NCBI GenBank assembly: GCA_958510825.1
Contig: OY294049.1
Span: 620,001-684,000 of the forward strand
Direction: 5' to 3'
From: Brachypterus glaber
Taxonomy: Eukaryota; Arthropoda; Insecta; Coleoptera; Kateretidae
DNA: 64,000 nucleotides
Positions 21,236 to 33,140 of the stretch are shown here, one piece after another; position 1 is the stretch's first letter, and each line of letters starts with the position of its first letter. Made by a program: the position numbers and the translations under genes. The notes beneath the pieces were generated by a model. It ran no database searches. It was given only the letters and a program-made list of their open reading frames with translations, and had not been told where the DNA came from.

Positions 21236-24075
21236 ATGGTACATGGTGGAGTAGTGGAACTTTTGGACAATGCAGTCAGTTACGTAAAACTTGACTATTT
21301 AAATTCCCTCTCAGTGGAACAACACTGTGAAATTTCTGCAATATTCGTACCAATTTTTAATTTAACTGTTGTGACTGTTTACAGATCTCCCTCTCCCAAC
21401 GGAAATTTTGCCATTTTTAATGAAATTATTGTAAAGCTCTGTGATAAAATTAATTTTAAAAAGGGTAAAATTGTGATTGTTGGAGATTTTAATGTATTTT
21501 TTAGAAACCAAAATAGAAGTGAGGACAAAGATGCTTTTGAGCTCAATGACCTCTTTAAAAGCTACGGTTTGCAAAATATGGTAAATATGCCTACTCGCTT
21601 TGATAATACTTTGGACAATGTATTCACAAATATTGAAAAGGTAAACGTTGACGTCATTGACACCCACTTATCTGACCACAGAGGATTGGCTGTGCATTTG
21701 GAATTTGATATAGACCCTGGTGACAAAAAAATTCCTTTGTTAACTAGACCTATTACAAAAATGGGTAAGTCCATATTATATCATGAACTTTCTAACTATG
21801 ATTGGTCATCAATTTTAAATTTAAATATAGAAACTGATGATAAGTTTACTATGTTTTTGGATGTGATAACTAACAGTTTTAACGCTGAATTTCCTGAAAA
21901 ATTCATTTACAAAAAGAAAAGTCAATATAATAGAATTTCATGGTTTACACCCCGCCTACAAAGATTAAAAGAAACTGTATCCTTTTTGGACGATTCTTAG
22001 CAATTTTGTAAAACTGAGGAACTAAAGTCTTTGTTAAAAATCTACAGAAGTCTTTATAGGAAAGAGTTAAAAAAATCAAAAATATTAACCCATGACAATC
22101 TTATAAAAAATTCCAGCAATAGCTCCAAAGCTTGTTGGAAACTTGTAAATGCTTTTAGGAAACCAGGAAAGAGTAGTGAATCTTGCAATATTCAACCAAA
22201 CACCTTTAACGATTTTTTTCAGAACATTCCTAAAGACATAGTAAACAAACTTCCGCCTTTTCAAGTTGACCCAATTAATTTGTTACTAGGTGTCGCTGTT
22301 CCTGATGGTGTTAGCTTTAGCTTCAGAGAGGTTACTTTCAACGAAGTGCGAGATACTATTGATGGTCTTAAACAGAGTAAGAGCAAGGATATTTTTGGTT
22401 TAAATATAGACATATTAAAAAGCATCAAGAATGCTTTGATTATTCCTTTGACAAAGCTGTTAAATCAGTGCATACAAGCTAACATTTTTCCAACCGTGCT
22501 TAAAAAGGCAATCATCATTCCTGTCCATAAAAAGGGCAGTAAGGATGATCCTACCAACTTTAGGCCTATTGCTTTGTTACCATTTTTGTCAAAGGTTTAC
22601 GAAAAGCTTCTCTTGGTGCAAGCTGTGGAATACTTTGAAAGTAACAATTTGCTCTCAAACCATCAATTCGGCTTTCGAAGAAACCTTTCCACAACGGGTG
22701 CTATATTGTCATTTATTGACACTATATTTGATTGTTTTGACCTAAGCTAAGCTTTTGACTGTGTGTCGCCGTTGATTTTACTGCGCAAGCTTTATTATTA
22801 TGGGTTTTCGCCAGAAACATGTTGACTGATATTGTCTTATCTGTCCTCCAGGACACAGCGTGTCCTCGTCGAAGGTGTCTTGTCAGATGAAGTTCTTATT
22901 GACATTGGAGTACCTCAAGGGTCTCATTTTGGCCCTTTCCTTTTTTTAGTTTATATAAATGCCCTACCTGATAACATTCTTGAAAGTACTATTGATGTAG
23001 TAACTGATATAACTCCTTATTCTGACATAGACACCGAGAACCTGGAGGCAGATATTGATAATGTCACCCTATTTGCGGATGACACTTCTTTTAATATAAA
23101 ACACAATTGCCTAAACGTCGCAGTTCGAGCCAACAGTGAGGCGCAGTCGAGGGCCAAGCTATGGTTTGACTCCAACAGACTTTGTTTAAACACTGATAAG
23201 CCTGTCAATATGATCTTCACTTTGCGTCGCTTTGTTGTCGTTGGTTATGCACACTGCACTGGGTTTGCACATAGACTCAAAAGTGATATGGACCGAGCAT
23301 GGGGATGCGGTTGCTAGCAGGCTGAGTCAGGGCTGTTACCTTTTAGGCAGTCTTTCTTGCTCATTGTCCAAAAGTGTACTTCGTACTGTATATTTCTCTG
23401 CAATCCAGTCCTTCCTCAGTTATGGCATTTTGGTATGGGGTCATTCTTCCTCCTCGGATAGGACTTTTGGGTTGCAGAGGAGAGCAGTGCGAATCATGGA
23501 TGGACTAGGGTATAGGGATGACTGTAGGGTAAGCTTTGTCAGGCTGGGTGTGCTTACATTCCCCTGTTTGTTCATATTAGAATGTTTGCTGTATGTAAAG
23601 AAAAATGTACAAAATTTCGCGCAACAAAGCTCTGTGCATAACCACGACACTAGATACTCGACGAATATTAACCCTCGTTTTTTGAGGCTAAGGCGGACAT
23701 CATCTGGAACCAACTACTATTGTGTCAAGTTCTTTAATGCCTCCCCACTTTCGCAATGCTGATATTAAAATCTTTAAACAAAAAATAAAAACATACCTTA
23801 TTTTAAAGGCATTTTATAGTATTGAAGAATATCTTTCCAATGATTTTCGAGATCTGTGAATAGCATTTTTATGTTATTGTTATTAATCGTGATTTATTCT
23901 CTGAATTTTTAATTGTTGTCATTATTTAAACAAAAAATAATGTATTTTCAAACTTTTTAAACTTATTTTTAATTTTATTCTTAATTACAAACATTTTTTA
24001 ATATTAAAACTTGACGTATATACAATACTTTCTGTGTTAAACATTAATAAATATTCTATTCTATTCTATTCTATT
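21236..24075 (+). mobile_element. 5'-truncated CR1/Jockey-superclade element with (TTCTA)n tail
   Basis: Plus-strand insertion flanked by a 7-bp duplication CTAATAT (21229-21235 and 24076-24082). Removing it restores the reading frame of the interrupted endonuclease. It starts inside its own endonuclease domain (GDFNVFF, TRFDNTLDNVF, LSDHRGL), so it is 5'-truncated. RT pieces (NFRPIALLPFLSKVYEK, FGFRRNLST, GVPQGSHFGP, LFADDTSF) and the C-terminal LQRRAVRIM region follow, broken by stops and frameshifts (for example near 22000, 22750 and 23320). The end is a (TTCTA) pentanucleotide tail. Dead copy. Confidence 0.85.
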
Positions 24076-24690
24076 CTAATATTTATGTTAAAATCTCCCG
24101 CTAAAAATATGTGACATTTTTCTTTGCTTACCGCTTTGATTAGTTTTTCCATTTGCTTCATAAATTTGTTTACATTTAAACCATTATTGTATACACATAT
24201 AATCACATATTTCACATTACTAGACACTAACTCCACCGCCGAACACTTAAAAACTTCTTTCTTTAATAATTGCGTAATGTCAGGTCTTTCTTTTGCAGAC
24301 AGATTTTCCTTGATATATATCGCCGAGCCTCCGTGTTCCCCTTCATTACGGCAGAAAGCTGATGAGAGTTTAAAGCCTTTAATTTGGTATAAAGGCAATT
24401 GGTCTTGTGATTTCCAGTGTTCGGTGGCACAGAAACACAAACAATCTTTGTTCTCATACACAATTTTGTTAACTTGGTCGATGCAATTTCCAATTGACTG
24501 CAGGTTGTAGTGTATAATCGACGAATCTTGATGATTTTCGTTGTTTACATTGAGCTCTGTTTTTTGATGTTCAGAACTTATGTATGTTCTATTTCCCGTT
24601 TTTCGACAGTCTGATTTGTAAATATCGGGAAATTTCGAGTTTCCGGGCTTAACCTCAAAATTTTTAATTCCTCTTTCTTTCAGGTGAAAA
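24076..24690 (-). pseudogene. CR1/Jockey-type endonuclease, N-terminal half
   Basis: Minus-strand frame with CFCATEHW, GEHGGSAIYIKENL and LAGDFNINIR, the N-terminal motifs of the AP endonuclease. Its coding continues in frame across the younger insertion into 21235. The upstream boundary with the neighbouring element near 24690 is approximate. Confidence 0.75.
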
Positions 24691-25748
24691 CTCTGTTTCC
24701 AGGGACAGTCTTAGCGACTCTTCACTAAGATGTAGTACCATCTGCCTGTTTTAGTGAACCAATGGTTTTATTAGACTTAATGCCTAAAACTCTTAGTAGC
24801 CTTGCAGAATCTGACAGGAACTCCATATTCTCGCAGTATTTCCTCCAGCTGAGTCTTTTGCTACGTCTAATTTCCCCCTTAAATTCCTTTTTACGTCCCT
24901 ATAGCTATCCCAGACCGATTCGGTTCCTCTGGAAGAGGCATGGTTGTAGGCCTGCCTGCACCTCCTTTTGAGAAGTTCAAGCTGGTCAACTACTTCATCT
25001 AGCTGGTCTCTGGTGAGTATGTTTCCTCAGGTCCTAGATGAAAAACATATTTTTCCCAATTCATGGACCTGGGGTTACGTTTCCTGACCGGTTCCAATTT
25101 ATCAGACATTAGCCAAAATCCAACCATTCTGTGGTCAGACGTTGCTATGTCCGATGTCACCCTCCAGTCCAGATATTAGTTCTACTATGTCATTCGATAC
25201 CATCGTTATGTGAATAACCCCCTTGCGTATGCGATTTACAAACGTTGGTTCTGTCCCTCTGTTCATGATCTCTAAATTGGTGGGCTTTAGATACCCTAAC
25301 AAGGTATCACCCCTGTAGTTGGTATCAGTGCTACCCCACACCGTATGATGTAGGTTCGCGTCGCAACTAATTATGACTGGTAGGCGCTGCTCATTCGCGA
25401 AGTTCACTAGATTCGTCAGTTCCCTGATAGGAATCTGACCCTCGTACGGCAAATATAGACTACTCACCAACACCTTATGACTAGTGCCTCTTACCTTATG
25501 CTCCAGGATCGCCGCCGTTAGGTCCCTGGTGCCAACTGAGGGAGTGGAACCATGATGAGCTCCTGAGATACCATAATGCAGGACCTTGCGTGCTGTCCTT
25601 CTTTTCCGACTAGGATGTTATAGCCAGCAACCCCTAAACCTCTAACCTGGTCTCTATAAACATATGGTTCCTGGATTAATAGGATCGAGCCTTTAATGCC
25701 GGCAAGGTTGAAGACCAGCTCAGCTATCGCTCCCTTGCTGTGTTGAAG
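24690..25748 (-). pseudogene. I/LOA-like element fragment: AP endonuclease
   Basis: Minus-strand frames show the endonuclease of an I/LOA-type element: LLIQEPYVYRD, SSLYLPYEGQIP, ISCDANLHHTVWGST, LEIMNRGTEPTF and, after a frameshift, SDHRMVGFW and RNPRSMNWEKY. The element continued toward RT, but the CR1-type fragments interrupt it at about 24690; its RT/RNase H end is probably 19709-20935. Decayed by stops and frameshifts. Confidence 0.75.
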
Positions 25749-25870
25749 GTTGTAATAAAGCGTTGGTCCCAATTAAAGCGTTGGTCCCAATTAAAGCGTT
25801 GGTCCCAATTAAAGCCAAAAATATTAATTATCTAAGACAGTAATTTAGAATCACACACTATTATTTGGAG
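25749..25870 (-). repeat. LTR end fragment with triplicated GCGTTGGTCCCAATTAAA
   Basis: On the minus strand this matches the end of the LTR at 33226-33312, with the terminal 18-bp segment present three times in tandem. It joins copia RNase H sequence at about 25870. Confidence 0.75.
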
Positions 25871-26220
25871 ACTCCAGCCCAATCTGAGTCACACTAGCTA
25901 AAAAGATAGATAGATACTGTAATACCAGTTTATATTTAAAAGTTTTTCGTAGGTATCTTAAAACAAGCTTTACTGCCATCCAATGCATTTTACCAGGATT
26001 GTTGCTGTATCTTGCTAGTTTTCCAACTGCAAAAACTTATATCAGGTCTAGTGCACTAGGCAGCATACATAATACTGCCAACAGCTTCTTTATATGGAAT
26101 ATTTTCATCTCTGTAGATTCTTCTACTGTTTCTGTTTCTTTTTTCTGTGACAATTTTTGATTCGGATCTAAGGGGGTTTTAATTCCGTTGTGCTCTGACA
26201 TGTTAAATCATTCTAGTTTG
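25871..26220 (-). pseudogene. Ty1/copia fragment: end of RT and RNase H
   Basis: Minus-strand pieces include TPLDPNQKLSQ, YKEAVGSIMYAA, TRPDISF, WMAVK and [10 protein letters not shown], the diagnostic copia RT/RNase H string, in several frames. It continues the copia element of 28760-30458 across the R1-type insertion. Confidence 0.75.
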
Positions 26221-28760
26221 TCCTCATGCTGACCCACTTATGGAAAAAAGTATTCAGAGAATGTTTAGGGAAAGATACCCAGAGCTTATAGAAACCGAAG
26301 TACGCTTCCAAGCACTGGAGCAAACAACTAAATGAAAGAACACGGACTTAGAATGCACGCAAAAAATTATTAAAATAGTGCACAATTCGACTGAACATGA
26401 CCTCTGGAATAAAATAACGCAACTAAAGCAGGAAAACTTGGGGGAAGAGTGGATTGCAATACATCACATAAATACGATGGACCTAATGCGCTTAAGAAAG
26501 ATGGTGGAAGCAATATACCATGGCGAAAACACCTAGGTGGTTATATATACTACCACTAAGCAAACCAATCCCCCTTAGGTAATAAGAAAAGAAAGACCGA
26601 AATACGTACTAGTCGTTCAAGAAAAGGACATGGAATACGAGGAACTTCCAAAGACAATAAAAACCAAACTAAATACCACGGATGCTAAACAGATAATTGT
26701 CTGTTATTATATTATAATTATAATTAAAAATGTATGAATGACTAAAGAAGGGAAATTGCTAATAACGGCAGAAAAAGACCAGAAGGCAATTAAAGAACTA
26801 CATGACGCTATCAAAAGTTCATCCGACACCATTAATGTGAGAATAAACGGACCAAAGGATGAGACTCAGGTTTTCCATATAAAGGGCATGGATGCAACGA
26901 CTGAACGATAAGAGGTAATAAATGCCCTGGAATATAAATATGAAGACCTGAAGACCTGAGTGGAGTATAATCAGACCAAATGCAAAAGAGACACTGGCTG
27001 CCACACTTACCATAAGCAAAGATATCTTTCAAAAACTCATAGAAGAAACAGAGATAAGAATAGGTTTTGTAAGGTGTACCATCGAAGCCCGCGTCAAAAT
27101 GGAAAAATCTCGTAAATGCTGGATATGATCACACAACCAGAAACTGAAATGGACCAGACAGAACCATTTTGTGCTACAAATGCGGCAAAGATGGGCATGC
27201 AGCTAAAGAATGCCCAAACCTAGAAAGATGCCAAATTGCGACACTGATGGTCATAAAGCGGGATCTGGGAAATGTACAAGCCATCCAAGAAATGTACAAG
27301 CCATCCAAGAGGTCGTCAGCACTGCAATACGAGAAAAACAGAAAACACACAAAAGAAGGAAACTCTGTACTATTATAACGTTAGACATAAAAAACGCGTT
27401 TGGGTCGGCTTCATGGGAAAAAATTGTAGAAGAACTAAAAATTAAGAATATCTCAACATACCTTATAAATATTATCAAGAGCTATCTGGAAAACAGAACT
27501 ATTATACTTTCCAACGGGAAATGCATAGATGTAACGTCAGGGGTCCAGAAGGATACATACTGGGACCCTTACTTTGCATTTGGACTGTACGATGGAGTAC
27601 TTAAAATTTAACTCCCTGAAAATGTTACCCTTATTGCATATGCGGATAATCTGGCCCAAGGACTGGTAGTCACAGGACGAAATGAGGATGAACTAATGTG
27701 GGATGGAAATTTAGCTCTGCAAGAAATATGTTACTGGATGGAAACAAAAGAACTTGAAGTGGCACCGCAGAAAAAAGAAATAGCAATGCTTTCTGGGAGA
27801 AAAAAACATAGCGAGATTAAGTCTAAGATGAAGGATACTGAAATACATCCATGTAAGAAGTTAAATATCTAGGGGTGATCATAGATAATAATATAAGATT
27901 TGGTCATCATGTCTCGTTTACTTTAACAGGCCAGAAAATTGAGCACGCAACTGGCAAGAAGTATGCATAAGAAAGGAGGCTCTACTGAAACGAAAAGAAG
28001 AATCCTATCCACGACCGCAAACTATATGCATCACAAATCTGGGATCCTGCTCTTAAAAAATCAAAAAAAAAGTTAGAAAGCACGTAGAGAATACTCTCAC
28101 TTAGAGTATGTCGTGCCTACATAACAGTGGCAGCAGATACGGCAATTGTGCTGGCCAAAAGCATCCCATTGGAACTACAAACGGAGGAGAACGCATTAAA
28201 ACTTTAAAAATATGGGCAAGGCAATGGGCAGAATCAAACAGAAATAATTGGACACATAAGATACTTCCGGATATTAAACAGTGGATTAGAAGGGAACACG
28301 ATGAAATGACCTTTCATCTATCGCAGGCTATCAGTGGACAGGGCTGTTTCAGGCATTACATCAAGAGAATTGGAAAAACCGAAGATGCTACCTGCACATA
28401 CTGCGGACGAGAAGAAGACACGGCAGAACATACGATCATGCATTGTAAAGAATGGGTCAAAGTCAGAAGAAACAGAGAATAAACTGGGAACACCTTTTAC
28501 AGCGAATAACCTTATCTCCATAATGCTGGAGACAGAAGCCGGCTGGAAAGAAATAAAAAACTAATCACGCATATCCTGAAGAGAATGATGAAAGAAGAAG
28601 ATAAAACAGAGCCCGCACTTATCCTGAAGCAATGCCCCTGGCGATTCCGGGATATATTTGTCAAATTAAAAGAGGTGTTTTTTTAGTCGGTAGGCAAATC
28701 TCCAGAGAGACCGAATCCGACACTGCCTAGCAAACCTAGCTAAGGCGTCTTTTGAAGATT
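26221..28760 (+). pseudogene. R1-type non-LTR element, internally deleted and decayed
   Basis: Plus-strand remnants in order: a gag with two CCHC knuckles near 27110-27235 (CYKCGKDGHAAKEC clearly readable), then directly an RT piece (TLDIKNAFGSASWEKI, 27380-27600). A C-terminal region follows, containing FHLSQAISGQGCFRHYI and a Cys/His motif CTYCGREEDTAEHTIMHC (28310-28450), typical of R1-clade ORF2. The endonuclease is missing between gag and RT. It interrupts the copia element at about 26220/28760. Confidence 0.75.
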
Positions 28761-30458
28761 TTCACCTCCAAAGTATGTCCTCTATATAACTTTCTTAGTC
28801 TAAAGTGACAATACTGCTTTTTCTATCACGTTCGATTTTTATTTCAAAGCAATACTGAGCCTCGCCTAAATATTTTATCTTAAAGATGTTCATCAGTTTA
28901 TTCTTTAATTTTCTTTTCTGCCTTTTATCTTGAGAAAACATGAAAGTATCATCTAAATAGATTGCAATAATTATTATTTTGTTTTCTGAAACTCTATAAT
29001 ATATGCTTAGACTTTATGAAATCCAGATCTTTAATAACTGAGTCAAGCTTTTTGTCCCACACAAGGCTTGATTGTTCTAAACCGTAAAAAGTTTTTATAA
29101 GTCTGCAGGTCTGTCCATCTGGAAGTTCCATGTATCTTCATATATCTTCATCTAGCTTGGGATGTAGGAATGCTGTGACTACATCCATTTGATCTATATC
29201 CCAATCGCACCTTGCAGCTAGAGATAATAGTAATCGTATTAAACTGTACTTTACCACAGGAGAAAAAGTTTCTTCATAGTCTATTCCAGACACCTGTGAA
29301 ATTCCTTTCGGAACTAATCGAGCTTTGTAGCGTTCTACAATACCGTCAGCAGTTAACTTTGCCTTGAATGTCCACTTACTCTTGATTACTTTTCTTTGAT
29401 GAGCAACATCGCAGAAAACCCATGTTTTATTTTACTGATGAGCTCTTAGTTCTTCATCCATTGCATCTTTCCAATAACTGGAATTCGTACAAGACAAGAC
29501 TTCGCTCACTGTTTTAGGGTCGCGTACGGTGACGATCATTGCTTGATATATAAAATCAGAGTTAAATATTGACTTTTTTGGTTGTCGCCCACTTATATTT
29601 GGTAGTGCATCCTCCCCGGATTTGCCATTAACAGGTGAATTTTTGGTACCTTCTAAAACGTTCTCAATATTTAATTCTTCTTCACGAGCAACAGTTGATG
29701 GGAAATCTTCTTCTGGTACGTTTTCGCCAGATATCACTTCTTCGCGGCTTGTTTCATCAACTGTTAATATTCGGGCATCTTCTCCATGACTTTCTTCAAC
29801 TATACTACCTACTATTTGTTCATTTATTTTGATAACGTTAATTTCTTATAGCTTAAAAATCGAAATCCCTTCGAGTTTTCAGCATAAACCACAAAACATT
29901 CAATCGACATTCAGTCGATTTATTATCCAACTTCTGCTGTTTCTCTTTTGTAATGTGAATAAACGCTTTGCATCCAAAGACAAGAAGATGTTGTAAATCT
30001 GGTTTTCTACCGGACCTAGCTTCTTCAGAAACCTTATTGTATAAAGCCTTGGTTGGAGATACGTGCTTCAAATAGGTTGCAGTGTTAATTGCTTCTGCCC
30101 AATATTTATAACCCAGATTTGCATCTTTTAACATAGTTCTTGCCTTTTCAACCTTTCTGCTACTCCATTTTGCTCAGGTGTATAAGGGCTCGTTTTCTGG
30201 TGTTTTATACCGGCAGATATTAATATTCTTGTAAGGGTTCGGTTGCAATACTAACTTTCATTATCTGTTCTGAGACATTTAATTTTGGTCCAGCTTCATT
30301 CTCAACCTGTTATATTCAATAAACTTATCTGTTGTCTCAGATTTTTCGCTGAGGAAGTATACCAATGTCTTTCTTGAAAAATCATCAGTGAATGTTAGAA
30401 AATATTTTGCACCTCCAATTGATTTTGTTTGCATCGGTCCGCAGATGTCAGAAGAAAT
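28761..30458 (-). pseudogene. Ty1/copia fragment: integrase C-terminal half and RT
   Basis: Minus-strand pol of a copia element. Integrase pieces: ICGPMQTKSIGGAKYFL, FTDDFSRKT, then KDANLGYKYWAEAINTATYL and LLVFGCKAFIHI (29853-30134). The RT begins SYWKDAMDEELRAHQ (29432-29737) and continues KSKWTFKAKLTADG, YKARLVPKG, YEETFSPVVK and DQMDVVTAFL toward 28761. Frames are broken repeatedly. Integrase is interrupted at 30458 by the LTR element and continues at 45744. Confidence 0.85.
30455..30458. repeat. Target-site duplication AAAT, left copy
   Basis: AAAT directly before the LTR start TGTAACAG; AAAT also follows the 3' LTR at 45744-45747. Confidence 0.7.
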
Positions 30459-31302
30459 TGTAACAGAGGGGTCACCCTGTTTATATTGGCTATTTTTATT
30501 TTATTATTATTTTAAGAAAGTGAGAACCTTATAGTTTTAAACAGGAAGTTTGCTTTTGCTAATGTTTATTTTATATTTGGTACTCTTAGATTTTGCGTCA
30601 TTGAGGCTCTTACATTAAAATGGTGTACATTTTTATTAGACTAATTAAGTGGTTAATTCGGTTTTCTTAATTAATAAATATGGGAATATCTTTAATGATG
30701 TTGTTTTAGATACTGGAAATTATTAGGGACTTTTTGTAAAAATGGTTTTTTCTACTTCGAAGCAATGACGTGAAAATCAATAAAATGTAGAAGTAGTTTT
30801 TTTAATCATTTCTCTTAATTGATTTTTAGCAATTTCAGTTCACTTCGATAGTAAACTCTTCAGATATATTTACATTAATAGTTTTATATCGGCATCTCTG
30901 GGAAGGTATATTTTGCCTGTTTTGAGTAATGGTCAAAAATGGGATTCGGAAATATGGAGTTGTCTAGTAAAGTTGGGTCTTAGGGGAATTTTAGAATTAA
31001 CGTAATATGTGAAAATTTAAAGTAAAATTTAGAGTCACGCGTATTGATATATCTGAAGGGTAAAAATGCTATTTATTCATAATTTTTTCATTTCAAATTA
31101 AAATATTTTGTTTTTTTTTTATTTGTTTTTAACTTTTAATTTTTCTTTCATTAAATTCTTTTAATTGTTTTTTAATTCTTTCGTTTTATTTACAAGATAT
31201 ATTTTAATTAATTTAAAATATATTTGAAGTTTTTTACCTTTCGCATATCTACAGTTTGTGTTATAAGAACAAGTCTTCGCTGGAATAAGAAAGTCAGATA
31301 AG

Positions 31303-31315
31303 TATTAAATAGTAA
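31303..31315. repeat. 13-bp target duplication, left copy
   Basis: TATTAAATAGTAA, repeated at 33128-33140. The single uninterrupted site is seen in the 3' LTR at 45556-45568. Confidence 0.9.
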
Positions 31316-31391
31316 GGACAGAAATTTTTAATTTTAAACAAAATTATAAAAATATTAATTTATTATTCCATCAATCTATTTTCTAATCATC

Positions 31392-31464
31392 GTACAGAGT
31401 GATATTGGTAGACTGACAGTTTCGGGCTGCTGGCCCTCTTCAGTACCAAGAGTCAACTCTGCAC
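31392..31464 (-). ncRNA. Type I hammerhead ribozyme, copy 1
   Basis: Reverse complement of the structure detailed for 33023-33095: core CTGAAGA and GAAA, stems I-III all paired, predicted cleavage between 31411 and 31410. Confidence 0.88.
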
Positions 31465-31745
31465 GCTGATTAAGAAAACGTTTTTAGACTTTACTCGCAA
31501 AAGGAATATAGCCATTAGATTGATGTAGACTTGTGCGCCATCTATTTCTAGATGTAGACAACTACTCATACCTCTCCTTATCTGGAGACTTTGAATGGTA
31601 GCAAGTTGAAGACTTGTGTGTCTCAAGCACATAGTACCACTAACGGGTGGTTAGACGTAAAATTAGTAAGGACAGAAATTTTTAATTTTAAACAAAATTA
31701 TAAAAATATTAATTTATTATTCCATCAATCTATTTTCTAATCATC

Positions 31746-31818
31746 GTACAGAGTGATATTGGTAGACTGACAGTTTCGGGCTGCTGGCCCTCTTCAGTAC
31801 CAAGAGTCAACTCTGCAC
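31746..31818 (-). ncRNA. Type I hammerhead ribozyme, copy 2
   Basis: Same 73-nt structure displaced by 354 bp. Cleavage at this and the neighbouring copy would release a 354-nt linear RNA. Confidence 0.88.
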
Positions 31819-32099
31819 GCTGATTAAGAAAACGTTTTTAGACTTTACTCGCAAAAGGAATATAGCCATTAGATTGATGTAGACTTGTGCGCCATCTATT
31901 TCTAGATGTAGACAACTACTCATACCTCTCCTTATCTGGAGACTTTGAATGGTAGCAAGTTGAAGACTTGTGTGTCTCAAGCACATAGTACCACTAACGG
32001 GTGGTTAGACGTAAAATTAGTAAGGACAGAAATTTTTAATTTTAAACAAAATTATAAAAATATTAATTTATTATTCCATCAATCTATTTTCTAATCATC

Positions 32100-32172
32100 G
32101 TACAGAGTGATATTGGTAGACTGACAGTTTCGGGCTGCTGGCCCTCTTCAGTACCAAGAGTCAACTCTGCAC
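32100..32172 (-). ncRNA. Type I hammerhead ribozyme, copy 3
   Basis: Same 73-nt structure, 354 bp from copy 2. Confidence 0.88.
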
Positions 32173-32453
32173 GCTGATTAAGAAAACGTTTTTAGACTTT
32201 ACTCGCAAAAGGAATATAGCCATTAGATTGATGTAGACTTGTGCGCCATCTATTTCTAGATGTAGACAACTACTCATACCTCTCCTTATCTGGAGACTTT
32301 GAATGGTAGCAAGTTGAAGACTTGTGTGTCTCAAGCACATAGTACCACTAACGGGTGGTTAGACGTAAAATTAGTAAGGACAGAAATTTTTAATTTTAAA
32401 CAAAATTATAAAAATATTAATTTATTATTCCATCAATCTATTTTCTAATCATC

Positions 32454-32526
32454 GTACAGAGTGATATTGGTAGACTGACAGTTTCGGGCTGCTGGCCCTC
32501 TTCAGTACCAAGAGTCAACTCTGCAC
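32454..32526 (-). ncRNA. Type I hammerhead ribozyme, copy 4
   Basis: Same 73-nt structure, 354 bp from copy 3. It is the last one before the inversion point at 32710/32711. Confidence 0.88.
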
Positions 32527-33022
32527 GCTGATTAAGAAAACGTTTTTAGACTTTACTCGCAAAAGGAATATAGCCATTAGATTGATGTAGACTTGTGCGC
32601 CATCTATTTCTAGATGTAGACAACTACTCATACCTCTCCTTATCTGGAGACTTTGAATGGTAGCAAGTTGAAGACTTGTGTGTCTCAAGCACATAGTACC
32701 ACTAACGGGTAAACTGTCAGTCTACCAATATCACTCTGTACGATGATTAGAAAATAGATTGATGGAATAATAAATTAATATTTTTATAATTTTGTTTAAA
32801 ATTAAAAATTTCTGTCCTTACTAATTTAACGTCTAACCACCCGTTAGTGGTACTATGTGCTTGAGACACACAAGTCTTCAACTTGCTACCATTCAAAGTC
32901 TCCAGATAAGGAGAGGTATGAGTAGTTGTCTACATCTAGAAATAGATGGCGCACAAGTCTACATCAATCTAATGGCTATATTCTTTTTGCGAGTAAAGTC
33001 TAAAAACGTTTTCTTAATCAGC

Positions 33023-33095
33023 GTGCAGAGTTGACTCTTGGTACTGAAGAGGGCCAGCAGCCCGAAACTGTCAGTCTACCAATATCACTCTGTAC
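33023..33095 (+). ncRNA. Type I hammerhead ribozyme, inverted copy
   Basis: Full hammerhead fold read directly. Outer stem I is GTGCAGAG (33023-33030) with CTCTGTAC (33088-33095). An internal loop has 7 nt on one side (33031-33037) and 5 nt on the other (33083-33087). Inner stem I is TTGGTA (33038-33043) with TACCAA (33077-33082). Core CTGAAGA is at 33044-33050. Stem II is GGGC/GCCC with loop CAGCA (33051-33063). GAAA lies at 33064-33067. Stem III is a 3-bp ACT/AGT with loop GTC. The cleavage nucleotide is C33076. The very short stem III is typical of animal type I hammerheads, which often work as dimers; tandem copies would allow that. Confidence 0.9.
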
Positions 33096-33127
33096 GATGA
33101 TTAGAAAATAGATTGATGGAATAATAA

Positions 33128-33140
33128 TATTAAATAGTAA
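33128..33140. repeat. 13-bp target duplication, right copy
   Basis: TATTAAATAGTAA, followed by the resumed LTR sequence TTAGATTTTTATATT, as in the 3' LTR at 45569. Confidence 0.9.

Larger units (their letters stand above)
31316..33127. mobile_element. Retrozyme-like insertion: 354-bp hammerhead repeats, four direct plus 1.2 inverted
   Basis: 1,812-bp insertion composed only of one repeat family. Four head-to-tail copies, period exactly 354 bp (AGTAAGGACAG at 31311, 31665, 32019 and 32373), run to 32710. An inverted stretch of 417 bp (32711-33127) follows. The four direct copies look identical; the inverted one differs by at least two bases. Each full copy has a hammerhead ribozyme, encoded on the minus strand in direct copies and on the plus strand in the inverted one. 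There is no ORF. Size, tandem form and ribozyme type agree with metazoan retrozymes and hammerhead satellites. Confidence 0.9.

Noticed and set aside
31316..33127. CRISPR-like array
   Set aside because: Repeats are contiguous 354-bp units without unique spacers, in a eukaryotic genome.
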